Shown here in pieces: positions 1-8,583 of a stretch of DNA of 34,261 nucleotides. The DNA comes from UBA10646 sp046296295 (GTDB lineage: Bacteria > Bacteroidota > Bacteroidia > Chitinophagales > Chitinophagaceae). The notes under the pieces are model-generated. The model did no database searches and was not told the DNA's origin. It worked only from the letters and a program-made list of their open reading frames with translations. The DNA lies in the NCBI GenBank assembly GCA_046296295.1, contig JBKBLG010000020.1:1-34261 (forward strand), written 5' to 3'. Position 1 is the first letter of the stretch. Every line of letters starts with the position of its first letter. Made by a program: the position numbers and the translations under genes.

Positions 1-119
1 CTCGGAGTTCCGGTACAAGGTGTTAAAATATCAAACCGGTAACCCGTTCCATTACCAGGCCAGGTAGAGGTTGTTGTAGTACTAGTAAATGTACCATCTA
101 ATGCATTGATAAAATTACC
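1..119 (-). pseudogene. In-frame continuation of the surface-protein gene after an amber codon (partial at window edge)
   Basis: Beyond the TAG at 120-122 the same minus-strand frame stays open for 39 codons to the window edge. It reads like more of the same secreted protein: it begins GNFINALDGTFTS and continues with TWPGNGTGYRFD and TPCTGTP. Gly, Asn and Thr richness matches the residues before the stop. This suggests the gene was once, or still is, longer than the open part and was interrupted by one nonsense substitution or a sequencing error. No restart ATG is visible in this short stretch. Confidence 0.55.
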
Positions 120-785
120 CTAACCACCTGTTGCATTTTTTAAACCAACAGCACATGCCCCCGATGCTGTACCAGATAAGGCACCATACAAAATTTCAAT
201 TCTACCAGGTGTACTACTTGCAGGCCCGTAGATAACAATCTTAAAATTAATTGTATTGGTTGCACTCGATAAATTGCCTTGTGCACTAACGTTACGCCAC
301 TCAAAAGCATATACATTGGTGCTTACGGCACCATGTGCCAATGAGCCAATACCAGGTGCTATGTAGTTAGCATTACCATTGCCATACCAAGCTGCAATCA
401 CATTATATGGAGCCTGATTAGAGAAAAATGCCGTGGCAGATCTTCCGTTCAAGGTAGCTACATTGGTAGCATTGCCCATTGCTATCCAACCATTGGTACA
501 CATGGTTACTTGCGTATAAGCAGTACCATTAAACGTGAAACTAAAGGGCAGATTAATAAGTACAACACCATCGTCGGCATTGTTACTCATACCAGCACTT
601 AGGCCGGCATCGCTGTTAATAATAGTTGCACCGCTAATGTTGGTATAGCTTTGTGCACTCAGTACCGATCTGGTGTAGTTAGAAAGTTGGGCATAGGCAG
701 TGTTGGCTACTAGGGTATTCAAAAAAATAATTGCTAGCGTTGTAATAGCCACAACGGTACGGCAAAAGAAAGCCGATTTTCTCAT
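120..785 (-). CDS. Secreted surface protein, N-terminal part, ended by an in-frame amber stop
   Basis: A 221-residue open segment. Residues 1-33 form a signal peptide (basic MRKSAFFCR, hydrophobic core, then AYAQ as a cleavage site). The rest is a Ser/Thr/Asn/Gly-rich beta-sandwich-like sequence with motifs such as LPFSFTFNG, CTNGWIAMG and GRIEILYGAL. These are common in Bacteroidota T9SS-exported proteins at the start of large multi-domain surface proteins. The usual C-terminal sorting domain is absent because the frame meets TAG at 120-122, yet it reads on sensibly past the stop. It is therefore probably a broken or misread longer gene. It lies downstream of and parallel to the 976-aa T9SS protein, separated by a terminator. 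The specific function is not recognisable. Confidence 0.7.
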   Translation of the reverse strand: MRKSAFFCRTVVAITTLAIIFLNTLVANTAYAQLSNYTRSVLSAQSYTNISGATIINSDAGLSAGMSNNADDGVVLINLPFSFTFNGTAYTQVTMCTNGWIAMGNATNVATLNGRSATAFFSNQAPYNVIAAWYGNGNANYIAPGIGSLAHGAVSTNVYAFEWRNVSAQGNLSSATNTINFKIVIYGPASSTPGRIEILYGALSGTASGACAVGLKNATGG

Positions 786-900
786 TGTAATAGCAGTTTG
801 TAGAGTGTAATGATGGTTACTTTGGGCTTTGTTTGTAAAGACTCCCCCATAAAGCTAAGGTTTAGAGGGCAGAACAAATTGATATGCTGCCCCAACCATA

Positions 901-938
901 AAAAAACACCCTAGGAACTTCGCCCTAAGGTGTTTTTT
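901..938 (-). terminator. Intrinsic terminator after the 976-aa T9SS gene
   Basis: Inverted repeat AAAAAACACC...GGTGTTTTTT continues inward with TAGG/CCTA across one mismatch, with a short CG-rich loop. On the minus strand the stem is followed by a T run, as expected for the end of the gene terminating at 969. A-tracts on both sides make it potentially bidirectional. Confidence 0.75.
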
Positions 939-954
939 ATTTTTTTTTAATGTT

Positions 955-968
955 CCTTGCGGTAAATG
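955..968 (-). repeat. CATTTRCC-GNAA-GG element, copy 1 (GCAA centre)
   Basis: On the minus strand CATTTACCGCAAGG follows directly after the stop codon of the 976-aa gene (stop at 969-971). The next base is A rather than the T expected for the third stem pair, so this is one of three copies with an imperfect inner stem. Confidence 0.8.
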
Positions 969-3899
969 TTATTTCACAAAGCTACCGCTTGCCACAAAAT
1001 CGGCTCCGTTGTTAAGTTGGAGTAAATATTTACCGTAAGGTAAATGACCTACCTCTACTTGAAGGAAGTTTGTATTAGCAAGATATAAACTACTACGCTC
1101 TAATACCACTGTTCCTTTGCTATCGAACACCCGAAGATTCACCTGACCTTTCACTTGCTGGCCTAATTGTATGTTCAATGTATTTTGTACAGGGTTTGGA
1201 TACAAACTTAAGTCGATGCTTGCTTCGCCGTTCACTTTCACAACACTGCTATACTTGAAAGCACCGTTGGCGGCAACAGCCTTCACGCGGTAGTATTGCG
1301 TTGTGCTAGTGTTAATAACATCAACATGACTATAACTAGTAACATTGCTAGCATTCAACTTAGCAATCTCTGTGAAGTTACGACCGTTGGCACTACGCTC
1401 TACTATATAAGTAACTGCATTGCTCTGAGCAACAGTCCAATGAATTGTATTGCTTCCGGCTTTAGTAGTAGCATTGATATTTAAAAATGCTACGGGCAAG
1501 GTACCTGCTGTACGGAAAACAATTTTGAAACGATTGCCTTTTGTTGCCGGATCGCCGGTTACTGTGTAACTGTAGCTAGGTTGACTTTGCAAGTTGACTA
1601 CATTGTTATTGAAACCATCAATTAAGAAAGCTTCGTAAGGCAAAGTGTTTAACTCGGCAACGGTAAGGTTGTAATTACCATCGGCATTTTGTATGAAAAG
1701 CTGAATAGTATCGTTAGAAGCTGCTCCAAGTTGCTCACGTGTATTAATAGCTAATAAATCAGCATTTTTATAGCTGGCAATCATATTAACAGCACCTTGG
1801 TTTAAAGTAACTGCATCGAAAGAGCCTATGCTATTATTATTGATGCTACTGCCATTACCGTACAATAGAATTACTTCATCGGTGGCAGTTGGTGCACCAG
1901 CAACAAACATTTTAACACGCACCTGACCCAACCAAGTATTAGCTGTTCTGAAGGCGCCTACCTGATTGGTAGCCACTTGATAATTAGGTTTAAAGAAATC
2001 ACTAATAGCACCATCGCCAGCAGTTGTTTTTTGTACAAAGAACGATTGACCGATGCCAATAATGTTAGGATTTGTAATAGTACCTTGATTGGTCATGCTT
2101 ACACCATTGTACACGCTGTAAGTACCTGCTGCATTTTCAGGATTATACAACCAGTAAGAACCTGCAATGCCATTAGTTCCTCTGTCTGTAACCCAAGTAC
2201 TATTGTTCCAATTGATTGGACTGATATATGGATTACCTACCAATGAGAACCCATTACTGCCTGCAATAGTAGCAGCTACATTACCGGTTTGCGGCGCACC
2301 AGTTGCTGCGAGTGTAACCGCAGCTTGTTCGTTAGTAGAAGCATCTAACAAACTACAACCTGCAGAACGTGGGCCACGAACAATAACGCGGTAACCAACA
2401 CCTGGTGTTAAGCTGGTACTATTTGTGTTGGCAATGCTCTGCCATCTGTTACCATTACCCCCTGCATGGTTATAAATAAACATACTAGGTGCATTGGTGA
2501 GTGTAGCATCGAAACCATTGGTATGTGCTGTTAAGGTTGGACAAATCGTACCTCCTGTACCAGTACCTGTAATGTGAATTTGTTGTTGCCAAGCACTGCT
2601 AATGGTTTGGCTAACCGGTGAAGCCAAGAAAATAGACTTGCGTGCTGTTTTACTAGGTATAAAGCGTTCTACCGTTACATTGCCTGTGATTGTACCGCTT
2701 GTATATGCTAAACGACCAGTACCCGTTGCAGAAGATTTGAAAACTATATTATTGTTAGTAGTTACAGTTCCTCCTGCAACAGCAAGCGTACCACCAGCTT
2801 CTACATGGAGTGTTCCATTAACAGTAACAGTACCACTGGTAGTTAAAGTTCTTGTGTTACTAACTGCTATATTGCCACCTGTACCCACTGCTAAGTCAAC
2901 AATAGAAGCATCTATATCAACTGTAATAGTATGGTTATTTGATACATTATAACTTGCCCCATCAAATGGTTGATTTCCTCCCCAAGTAGCTGCACTACTG
3001 AAATTACCTGTTGTTGAAGATGTAAATGTACTAGTTAAAGTATAAGAGTAATTGCTACCTGCATTGTCATCATAATTAAGTACTGACATGGTCTTATCAA
3101 TTTCAGACATAGCATTTAAGGTAGCTAAATCAATGGTCGATGTGAAAATGTAGTATCGAACCGTAGATCCAATAGTTTGTGGTGGGATAGTTGCAGTCCA
3201 ACTTGTACCACCTCCTGAAGCTTGTACAATAGTTGTAGATGAAGAATTGCTAAAGTCTACCCCTGTTGTATATCTAACATATACATTCTCACCAGCAGAA
3301 GGAGTAGCACTTGTGGTGATGGCTATTGTCGCACTTCTATTGAAGTTCAATGTTTCTGAAGCTCTTGATACTGTTACAGGAGTATTTTGAGTGCGAGCTA
3401 TGTAAAATTTAGCATTAGTAAGGGTATATCCTACATCGTTAAAAACGAAGCTATAATAACCTGCGGTACTCATATTTAAGCCCATATCATTACCGCTATT
3501 GTAGGCACTATTATTGTTAATAGCATTAACTGCTGCTTCCCCTACACAAATAAAAACCATTTTATTATAAACACGACCCGATTCCGGACCTGAAATGAAT
3601 AAAAAACCATTACCACCGCCACCTGCCATATTAATTGGTATAAAATCACCACCAGACGGCTGCACATTATAGGTTTTGAACCATTGCCCTCTACCATCAG
3701 TAGGGGTTCCAGCACTAACAGAAACACGCCTGTATGCAGAGTTAGAACTAGCAGCTGTGCTGTATCCGTTCATCTGTCCAACCACCTGAACTGGCTCAAG
3801 GCTATAAATATTTTGACCAGCAATATTTGAGATACAAGTCAATAAAATGAATGCCTGAAATAAAACATTCTTTAAAAAGCCGAGTAAAACTTTCCTCAT
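969..3899 (-). CDS. T9SS type A sorting-domain protein, large secreted/surface protein
   Basis: 976 residues. It starts with a signal peptide (MRKVLLGFLKN, then a hydrophobic stretch ending near NIAGQ). A parallel-beta, Thr/Asn-rich middle section (around residues 290-410) has the SAATWGG and GGTLAVAGGTV style of repeats seen in adhesin-like Bacteroidota proteins. The section around 690-800 contains a DEVILLYG-type motif. A fibronectin-like module follows (YIVERSANGRNF ... YYRVKAVAANG). The last roughly 80 residues are a T9SS sorting domain: LSLYPNPVQN, then HLPYGKYLLQL, ending in VASGSFVK. It should cross the inner membrane by Sec and the outer membrane by T9SS, and be anchored or released. 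The actual ligand or activity is not recognisable. It is divergent from the amylase at 4031 and shares a 131-bp promoter gap with it. Confidence 0.85.
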   Translation of the reverse strand: MRKVLLGFLKNVLFQAFILLTCISNIAGQNIYSLEPVQVVGQMNGYSTAASSNSAYRRVSVSAGTPTDGRGQWFKTYNVQPSGGDFIPINMAGGGGNGFLFISGPESGRVYNKMVFICVGEAAVNAINNNSAYNSGNDMGLNMSTAGYYSFVFNDVGYTLTNAKFYIARTQNTPVTVSRASETLNFNRSATIAITTSATPSAGENVYVRYTTGVDFSNSSSTTIVQASGGGTSWTATIPPQTIGSTVRYYIFTSTIDLATLNAMSEIDKTMSVLNYDDNAGSNYSYTLTSTFTSSTTGNFSSAATWGGNQPFDGASYNVSNNHTITVDIDASIVDLAVGTGGNIAVSNTRTLTTSGTVTVNGTLHVEAGGTLAVAGGTVTTNNNIVFKSSATGTGRLAYTSGTITGNVTVERFIPSKTARKSIFLASPVSQTISSAWQQQIHITGTGTGGTICPTLTAHTNGFDATLTNAPSMFIYNHAGGNGNRWQSIANTNSTSLTPGVGYRVIVRGPRSAGCSLLDASTNEQAAVTLAATGAPQTGNVAATIAGSNGFSLVGNPYISPINWNNSTWVTDRGTNGIAGSYWLYNPENAAGTYSVYNGVSMTNQGTITNPNIIGIGQSFFVQKTTAGDGAISDFFKPNYQVATNQVGAFRTANTWLGQVRVKMFVAGAPTATDEVILLYGNGSSINNNSIGSFDAVTLNQGAVNMIASYKNADLLAINTREQLGAASNDTIQLFIQNADGNYNLTVAELNTLPYEAFLIDGFNNNVVNLQSQPSYSYTVTGDPATKGNRFKIVFRTAGTLPVAFLNINATTKAGSNTIHWTVAQSNAVTYIVERSANGRNFTEIAKLNASNVTSYSHVDVINTSTTQYYRVKAVAANGAFKYSSVVKVNGEASIDLSLYPNPVQNTLNIQLGQQVKGQVNLRVFDSKGTVVLERSSLYLANTNFLQVEVGHLPYGKYLLQLNNGADFVASGSFVK
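1027..1046 (+). repeat. CATTTRCC-GNAA-GGY element, copy 2 (inside T9SS gene)
   Basis: A 7-bp perfect stem ATTTACC/GGTAAAT around GTAA, with an outer T-G pair, on the plus strand. It lies in the coding sequence, read on the minus strand as the codons for the conserved sorting-domain motif HLPYGKY. Confidence 0.85.
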
Positions 3900-3958
3900 A
3901 TAGCTTTTGTTTTCTTGTTAACAATCGTTTTCGTTATCTAAAAATAACAGTGAAAAGT

Positions 3959-3994
3959 TTTTGTACAAAATTTTTTGTGTACATTTTACACAAA
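3959..3994. promoter_or_regulatory. Two palindromes in the divergent promoter gap (candidate operator)
   Basis: The perfect palindrome TTTTGTACAAAA (3959-3970) is followed by the inverted repeat TTTGTGTA-5 nt-TACACAAA (3974-3994). Both sit between the divergent T9SS gene (start 3899) and the alpha-amylase (start 4031). A loose -7-like TAATTTC follows at 3998. Location and symmetry suggest a regulator-binding region, but the sequence is AT-rich and no regulator gene is adjacent. Confidence 0.35.
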
Positions 3995-4030
3995 TCCTAA
4001 TTTCACTTTAAGAAAACAATTATTTGCTGT

Positions 4031-7000
4031 ATGAAAAAACTACTACGCAGCCTATGTATGGCAGTGTTGGCGGTGGTATTGCTGTACCACCCAAGCCAAG
4101 GCCAAGAACGAGTAAAGAAGGTGGTTTTCCAAGCATTTTGGTGGGATTACTGGAACGAGAATTTCCGCTTTGGTTGGGCCAATTATCTCACAGAATTAGC
4201 CCCACGCTTAAAGGCGGCTGGCTTTAATGCAGTTTGGATTCCGCCAGCCTATAAAAACGAAAATCCCGACTTCGTTGGCTATATGCCTTTCGATAACTAC
4301 GACCTCGGCGATAAGCGCCAAAAAGGGAATGGCCACCCCCTTAACGATCGCCTACGTACACGTGTAGGTACCAAAGATGATTTACTCCGTATGATTGCTG
4401 TGATGCACGCCAACGGTATTGAAGTAATTCATGATATCGTATTAAACCACAACGGTGGTGCCGGTGGTGGTGTTCAAACCTATGGAGCTAGTGGACCTGC
4501 CGGTCAAGCTGGTGCAGGTGGGCAAGACCCAATTTCGCCTTCTATGGCAACCGCCAATGGCTTTAAAAATTTTCGTTATGTAAGTTATGCTTCTCCGGCT
4601 ATTGATGAAACAGCAGTAGATTATTGGAGCCGTTCTGGTCGCTGGTCTAAAAACTGGCAAAACTTCTACAATTGTACTTCTGGCTGTAATGATATCAACA
4701 GCATGTTCTGGGGTCCAGATATCAATTACGATGTAACAGCTTTTGGCCAGAGTTCAAATATTCCCACTACAGGTAATGCTACTTTTTCAGGTGGTATTTC
4801 GCGTCCTTATCACAACCCTGTTCAAACCAATGGCTACATGCTTAATAATGCACGCAACTGGTTGGTTTGGATGAAGAAGCAAACTGGAGCCGATGGCTGG
4901 CGTTGGGATGCTGTAAAGCATTTTCCGCTCTCTGTACAAGAAGATATCATCTATAATACCAAGTACAACGCTGGCTTTGCTAATGGCGGTCAAAACATGC
5001 TCAATATTGGCGAATGGGTTGGCGGTGCTGCTGAGTTAGATGCATACATGTTCAACACACGTCATGGCAGTGCTCCAGGCGGTGTTAGCAACGAAATTAG
5101 TACTGGCACTTTCGATTTTGGCTTACGCGGATTTAATAGCGGCAATCAGGGCTTATTTACCATGATTACTGGTAATGGCAGTTATAATATGCAAAACATT
5201 CCTGGTCAGCAACAAAGTAATCGTGTAATGACTTACCCCGATGGTAAGCGTGTACATAGAACTGTACCTTTCATTAATAACCACGATACTTATCGCCCTA
5301 TTGTTAGTGCTAATGGTAACTTTTCTCAACCATTGGGCGTTTCAAGTGGCTGGAATAATGGTTCTCAATTAGCAACCAACGTTGATCCACGTGAACCACG
5401 TTTAGCAGCAGCTTACGCTGTAATTTTTGCTGTAGATGGTAACCCTCAAGTATTTTTTGAAGATTTATACAATGTGTGGAGCACAGGTAAGCGTTACAGC
5501 CACTTACCTACCAGTCTTACCGATTTGCCTCACAACGCCGATATCATCAACATCATGCAAGCACACCAACGCCTCAGTTTCAAGGATGGCGATTATGGTG
5601 TACCTACAGCTTCTAACGCCCCCTTCTTCCAACAAGGCAATGCTACAGATCACATCGTATTTGAACGTGCAGGCCGTGCTATTATCGGTGTTACTGATGT
5701 GTTCAATAACACAGCCACCAATAGTGCAGATCAACAAGTATTTGTTCGTGTTAACGATGCATGGCCTGTAGGTACGGTATTATACGATTATTCCGGCGCT
5801 CATGGTATTAATACTGTTACTATACCCGCCGATCGTCGTGTTCTAATTGCTACAGCACCTGTTGGGCATACCATTCCAAATGCGTTTGGCCATGGCTATT
5901 CTATTTGGGCACCTGCACCTCCGGGCGTAACCGTTACTTCCGTGAATGACTTATACAATTACTTAAGCACTTACGATCAACCGCTTGCAAGAACAACAAC
6001 GCAAGAGTGGGAAATGGCCAACGATTTAGGCGATAGCCATTGCGAAAGCCTAGGACAAGGTGGTAGCCTTCCGGCAAATAGTACCAATCAGCGTGTAGCA
6101 GGTAAAATTTTTGTTGAGGCCGGCCAACCAATCAACTACTTCATAACACCTGAAACAAACGGTACTCAGGTAGTAGCTAGCCTTTGGAATTTAGATGGCA
6201 TCATGTTACATAGCATTAGCGGAACATCAAGCAGTACAACACCTCTAAGTGGCAGCTTTACTCCGAACTTCACAGGTTGGGTTACCATTAAAGTACGCCA
6301 AGGTGCTAGCAACCAAGCTATGCAACGTGCATGGGTGAATGTAACTTACAAAGCCCCTGCTACCGTAGACACACGTAATACTGCGAATGCAGTTACTACC
6401 CGTGCCGCTATTTGGACAGGCAATAAAGGAACCACAGATGTTACTGATTGTGGCAATTGGGAAGAAGGTCGCTTACCAGATGCTACACGCAACTTGGTAG
6501 TTCCTGCTTATAGCAGCCCAATGCCAATTATTACTGGCAACGTAATTGCGAAAGATGTTATTCTAGAAACTGGTGCTAGTGTTAATATTACAAGTGCTGG
6601 TACACTTCGCATACGTGGCAATGTTTTAAGCAACGGTAGTATTACCGGAAGCGGACGCATAATTTTTGAAGGTACCACAACACAAACCTTTGCCAACAAT
6701 AATGCTACTAACCCAAGTGGTTTTACAGGAGAGGTTGAAATTAATAATGCTCAAAATGTGGAGATAAGTAGCAGCTTAAGCATTAATGGAACATTACGTT
6801 TTACTACGGGTCGATTGATAGTGAACGGTAGCGCCAATGTACTTAACCTAAATGCTAGCACGCTTATTGGTGTTAGTGCTACAAGCTTTATCCAGCTTGG
6901 TAATAGCACCACCAATGCTCCAATGGTTCAACGCAATGTAACAAGCGGCACGCCTGAACTTATCCCCGTAGGTAATACTAATTACACACCAATCACGGTA

Positions 7001-7888
7001 ACACCTAACGCTACAGGTGTTATCACTGTTAGCGTTACAGAACAAGTATTAAGCAGCGGTTTCAATGGTAATGCTATGAGTGCCACCAACCGCGTTAACA
7101 AAATGTGGAACTTGGTAGGCAGCAGCGGAGCTACCACTGCCACAGTGGTATTCCAATGGAATGCTGCCGATGAAAATGCTACACTACTTCGCAATAGTTT
7201 ATTTGTTGCTAGCAATACCAATGGCAGTGGCACAGAGTGGCAACAAGCTATTACTACCACTAGCGCAGTTGGCAGCAACCCATTTACCGTAAGTGCAGCT
7301 AATATTAGCCTTAATGCTTCATACGCTGTATTTAGTACCAATGGTGCTTTGCCTGTACAACTTACCAACTTTGCTGCTAGCTTGCGTGGCGATAAGCAAG
7401 TGCAATTGCGTTGGGATGTAGCAGCCGAAACCAACACTAAAGGCTACGAAATAGAACGTTCGTTCGATGGTAGCAACTTCACTACCATTGGCTTTGTAGC
7501 TGCTAGCCAAAAACCGACCTACTTCTTCAGCGATGCGATGCAAAAGGCAAAGCAATTCTATCGCTTGAAAATGATTGACAACGATGGTACTTATGCTTAC
7601 AGCAAAACAGCTATTGTTCAATTCACATTAACGGGCAAGCAAATTAGTATTGTACCCAACCCTGTTGTTCATCAAGTGAATTTAATTAGCAATGGCATTG
7701 ATGCTGCTACAGAAGTAAGTATTGAAGTAGTGAATATGCACGGTGCACGTATCAGCACCTTCAAAGGCAGCTTACAACAAGCACAACAAAGCCTCAGTAA
7801 TGTATTGGTTCAACAACCTACAGGTATGTACCTTTTCAAAATTAATGTTGGTGAGCAACAACAAAGTATCAGAGTGTTAAAGCAGTAA
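4031..7888 (+). CDS. Secreted GH13 alpha-amylase with C-terminal T9SS sorting domain
   Basis: 1285 residues. Signal peptide at 1-24 (MKKLLRSLCMAVLAVVLLYH ... SQGQ). The GH13 (beta/alpha)8 barrel shows all four conserved regions: DIVLNH (135-140), GWRWDAVKH with nucleophile Asp293, IGEW with acid/base Glu328, and FINNHD with transition-state Asp419. After the barrel and its C-terminal beta domain (to about 620) come a carbohydrate-binding or beta-sandwich region (about 640-780), a Thr/Asn-rich parallel-beta region starting AIWTGNKG (about 795-930), and a fibronectin-like module. The sorting domain at the end has VPNPV, then TGMYLFKI, ending RVLKQ. It should hydrolyse alpha-1,4-glucans outside the cell or on its surface. 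It is monocistronic, with a terminator directly after it. Catalytic residues are intact; fine substrate specificity cannot be read. Confidence 0.95.
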   Translation: MKKLLRSLCMAVLAVVLLYHPSQGQERVKKVVFQAFWWDYWNENFRFGWANYLTELAPRLKAAGFNAVWIPPAYKNENPDFVGYMPFDNYDLGDKRQKGNGHPLNDRLRTRVGTKDDLLRMIAVMHANGIEVIHDIVLNHNGGAGGGVQTYGASGPAGQAGAGGQDPISPSMATANGFKNFRYVSYASPAIDETAVDYWSRSGRWSKNWQNFYNCTSGCNDINSMFWGPDINYDVTAFGQSSNIPTTGNATFSGGISRPYHNPVQTNGYMLNNARNWLVWMKKQTGADGWRWDAVKHFPLSVQEDIIYNTKYNAGFANGGQNMLNIGEWVGGAAELDAYMFNTRHGSAPGGVSNEISTGTFDFGLRGFNSGNQGLFTMITGNGSYNMQNIPGQQQSNRVMTYPDGKRVHRTVPFINNHDTYRPIVSANGNFSQPLGVSSGWNNGSQLATNVDPREPRLAAAYAVIFAVDGNPQVFFEDLYNVWSTGKRYSHLPTSLTDLPHNADIINIMQAHQRLSFKDGDYGVPTASNAPFFQQGNATDHIVFERAGRAIIGVTDVFNNTATNSADQQVFVRVNDAWPVGTVLYDYSGAHGINTVTIPADRRVLIATAPVGHTIPNAFGHGYSIWAPAPPGVTVTSVNDLYNYLSTYDQPLARTTTQEWEMANDLGDSHCESLGQGGSLPANSTNQRVAGKIFVEAGQPINYFITPETNGTQVVASLWNLDGIMLHSISGTSSSTTPLSGSFTPNFTGWVTIKVRQGASNQAMQRAWVNVTYKAPATVDTRNTANAVTTRAAIWTGNKGTTDVTDCGNWEEGRLPDATRNLVVPAYSSPMPIITGNVIAKDVILETGASVNITSAGTLRIRGNVLSNGSITGSGRIIFEGTTTQTFANNNATNPSGFTGEVEINNAQNVEISSSLSINGTLRFTTGRLIVNGSANVLNLNASTLIGVSATSFIQLGNSTTNAPMVQRNVTSGTPELIPVGNTNYTPITVTPNATGVITVSVTEQVLSSGFNGNAMSATNRVNKMWNLVGSSGATTATVVFQWNAADENATLLRNSLFVASNTNGSGTEWQQAITTTSAVGSNPFTVSAANISLNASYAVFSTNGALPVQLTNFAASLRGDKQVQLRWDVAAETNTKGYEIERSFDGSNFTTIGFVAASQKPTYFFSDAMQKAKQFYRLKMIDNDGTYAYSKTAIVQFTLTGKQISIVPNPVVHQVNLISNGIDAATEVSIEVVNMHGARISTFKGSLQQAQQSLSNVLVQQPTGMYLFKINVGEQQQSIRVLKQ

Positions 7889-7911
7889 TGCTTTCCACAT
7901 ACACAAGCAAC

Positions 7912-7944
7912 AAAAGTCCTCGGCGAATAGCTGAGGACTTTTTA
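7912..7944 (+). terminator. Intrinsic terminator after alpha-amylase
   Basis: Stem AAAGTCCTC/GAGGACTTT with an 11-nt loop, followed by TTTATTT on the plus strand, 24 nt after the amylase stop. Confidence 0.8.
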
Positions 7945-7957
7945 TTTACCGTAAGGT
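7944..7957 (+). repeat. CATTTRCC-GNAA-GGY element, copy 3
   Basis: ATTTACCGTAAGGT on the plus strand, directly after the T-tract of the amylase terminator. The inner stem ACC/GGT is intact. Confidence 0.8.
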
Positions 7958-7976
7958 GTATAACATTTATGTAACA

Positions 7977-7991
7977 CATTTACCGTAAGGC
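7977..7991 (+). repeat. CATTTRCC-GNAA-GG element, copy 4
   Basis: CATTTACCGTAAGG followed by C, so the third stem pair is mismatched (A and C). It lies 19 nt after copy 3 and in inverted orientation to copy 5. Confidence 0.8.
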
Positions 7992-8005
7992 TATTGTTTT
8001 AATGT

Positions 8006-8019
8006 GCCTTACGGCAAAT
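8006..8019 (-). repeat. CATTTRCC-GNAA-GGY element, copy 5 (GCC/GGC stem)
   Basis: On the minus strand ATTTGCCGTAAGGC. It is inverted relative to copy 4 and could pair with it across about 15 nt. It sits just beyond the terminator of the minus-strand small membrane genes. Confidence 0.8.
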
Positions 8020-8021
8020 AA

Positions 8022-8054
8022 AAAAGCGGTCAGCTAAGAATAACAACCGCTTTT
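8022..8054 (-). terminator. Intrinsic terminator of the two small membrane-protein genes
   Basis: Stem AAAAGCGGT (8022-8030) pairs with ACCGCTTTT (8046-8054). The minus strand runs into a T-rich tract after the stem. It ends the minus-strand unit 8088-8583. Confidence 0.7.
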
Positions 8055-8087
8055 AATCTTCCTTCTTCCTAAAACTATGTTGATTTG

Positions 8088-8312
8088 TTAATGCCACAAC
8101 CACCATACAGTTGTTACAGTAACAGTAAATAGTGTAATTAAGATGATGGCTCCACGCAAGGCTTGCCGATTCACTGTTCGTTCTGTTTCCCGTAAAAAAC
8201 GTTGCTCAAATAAAGATTCTGTATCAGTTATTTGGGATGTTTCAGGTGCTTTACACTGAATTCGTTGCCACTGTTCTATGCGATCCGGAGCTGTTAATTG
8301 CCAACTTTTCAT
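8088..8312 (-). CDS. Small membrane protein of unknown function (C-terminal TM)
   Basis: 74 residues from the ATG at 8312 (MKSWQLTAPDRIEQW). Residues about 1-50 are polar and charged with a predicted helix (SLFEQRFLRETERTV). The last 22 residues are one hydrophobic segment ending in VWWLWH, so it is probably a tail-anchored inner-membrane protein. An upstream ATG at 8384 would add 24 residues but overlap the preceding gene by 38 nt; the shorter form leaves 34 nt between them. It is probably co-transcribed with the 78-aa gene upstream and shares its terminator. I recognise no family. Confidence 0.6.
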   Translation of the reverse strand: MKSWQLTAPDRIEQWQRIQCKAPETSQITDTESLFEQRFLRETERTVNRQALRGAIILITLFTVTVTTVWWLWH

Positions 8313-8346
8313 ATGCGGAAAAATAAGGGTATACACTAGTAGGGAA

Positions 8347-8583
8347 CTACGCTTCTTCCATACGATTTTTAATAATGTTCGCAAGGAATAATACCAACAC
8401 CAACGCTACAATACCTAACATAACATCGGGCTGGTTAAGAATAGGTAAATCAAAATCTGTACTTACATTTCTTTGCGGATAACCATCTACATATTTTTTA
8501 CTACCCCGCACCAAGTAAGCAATTTGAAGGGCAATAAGCCCAAAGGCTGTTAGCCACCAAATAGGATGTACGCGTTCTTTCAT
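8347..8583 (-). CDS. Small two-TM membrane protein of unknown function
   Basis: 78 residues. A first transmembrane segment lies at about 8-24 (IWWLTAFGLIALQIAYLV). A polar loop of about 30 residues (GSKKYVDGYPQRNVSTDF) follows, then a second transmembrane segment at about 53-69 (DVMLGIVALVLVLFLANI) and a charged end (KNRMEEA). The polar loop probably faces one side of the membrane with both termini on the other. It pairs with the downstream 74-aa membrane protein. No family is recognised. Confidence 0.6.
   Translation of the reverse strand: MKERVHPIWWLTAFGLIALQIAYLVRGSKKYVDGYPQRNVSTDFDLPILNQPDVMLGIVALVLVLFLANIIKNRMEEA

Noticed and set aside
7281..7293. CATTTACCGTAAG in the amylase coding sequence
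   Set aside because: It matches the left half but lacks the GG of the right stem (AAGTG), so it was not counted as a copy.
6982..7437. 151-codon minus-strand frame opposite the amylase tail
   Set aside because: It is a shadow of the Thr/Asn/Ala-rich coding strand, hydrophobic only because of the complement of those codons.
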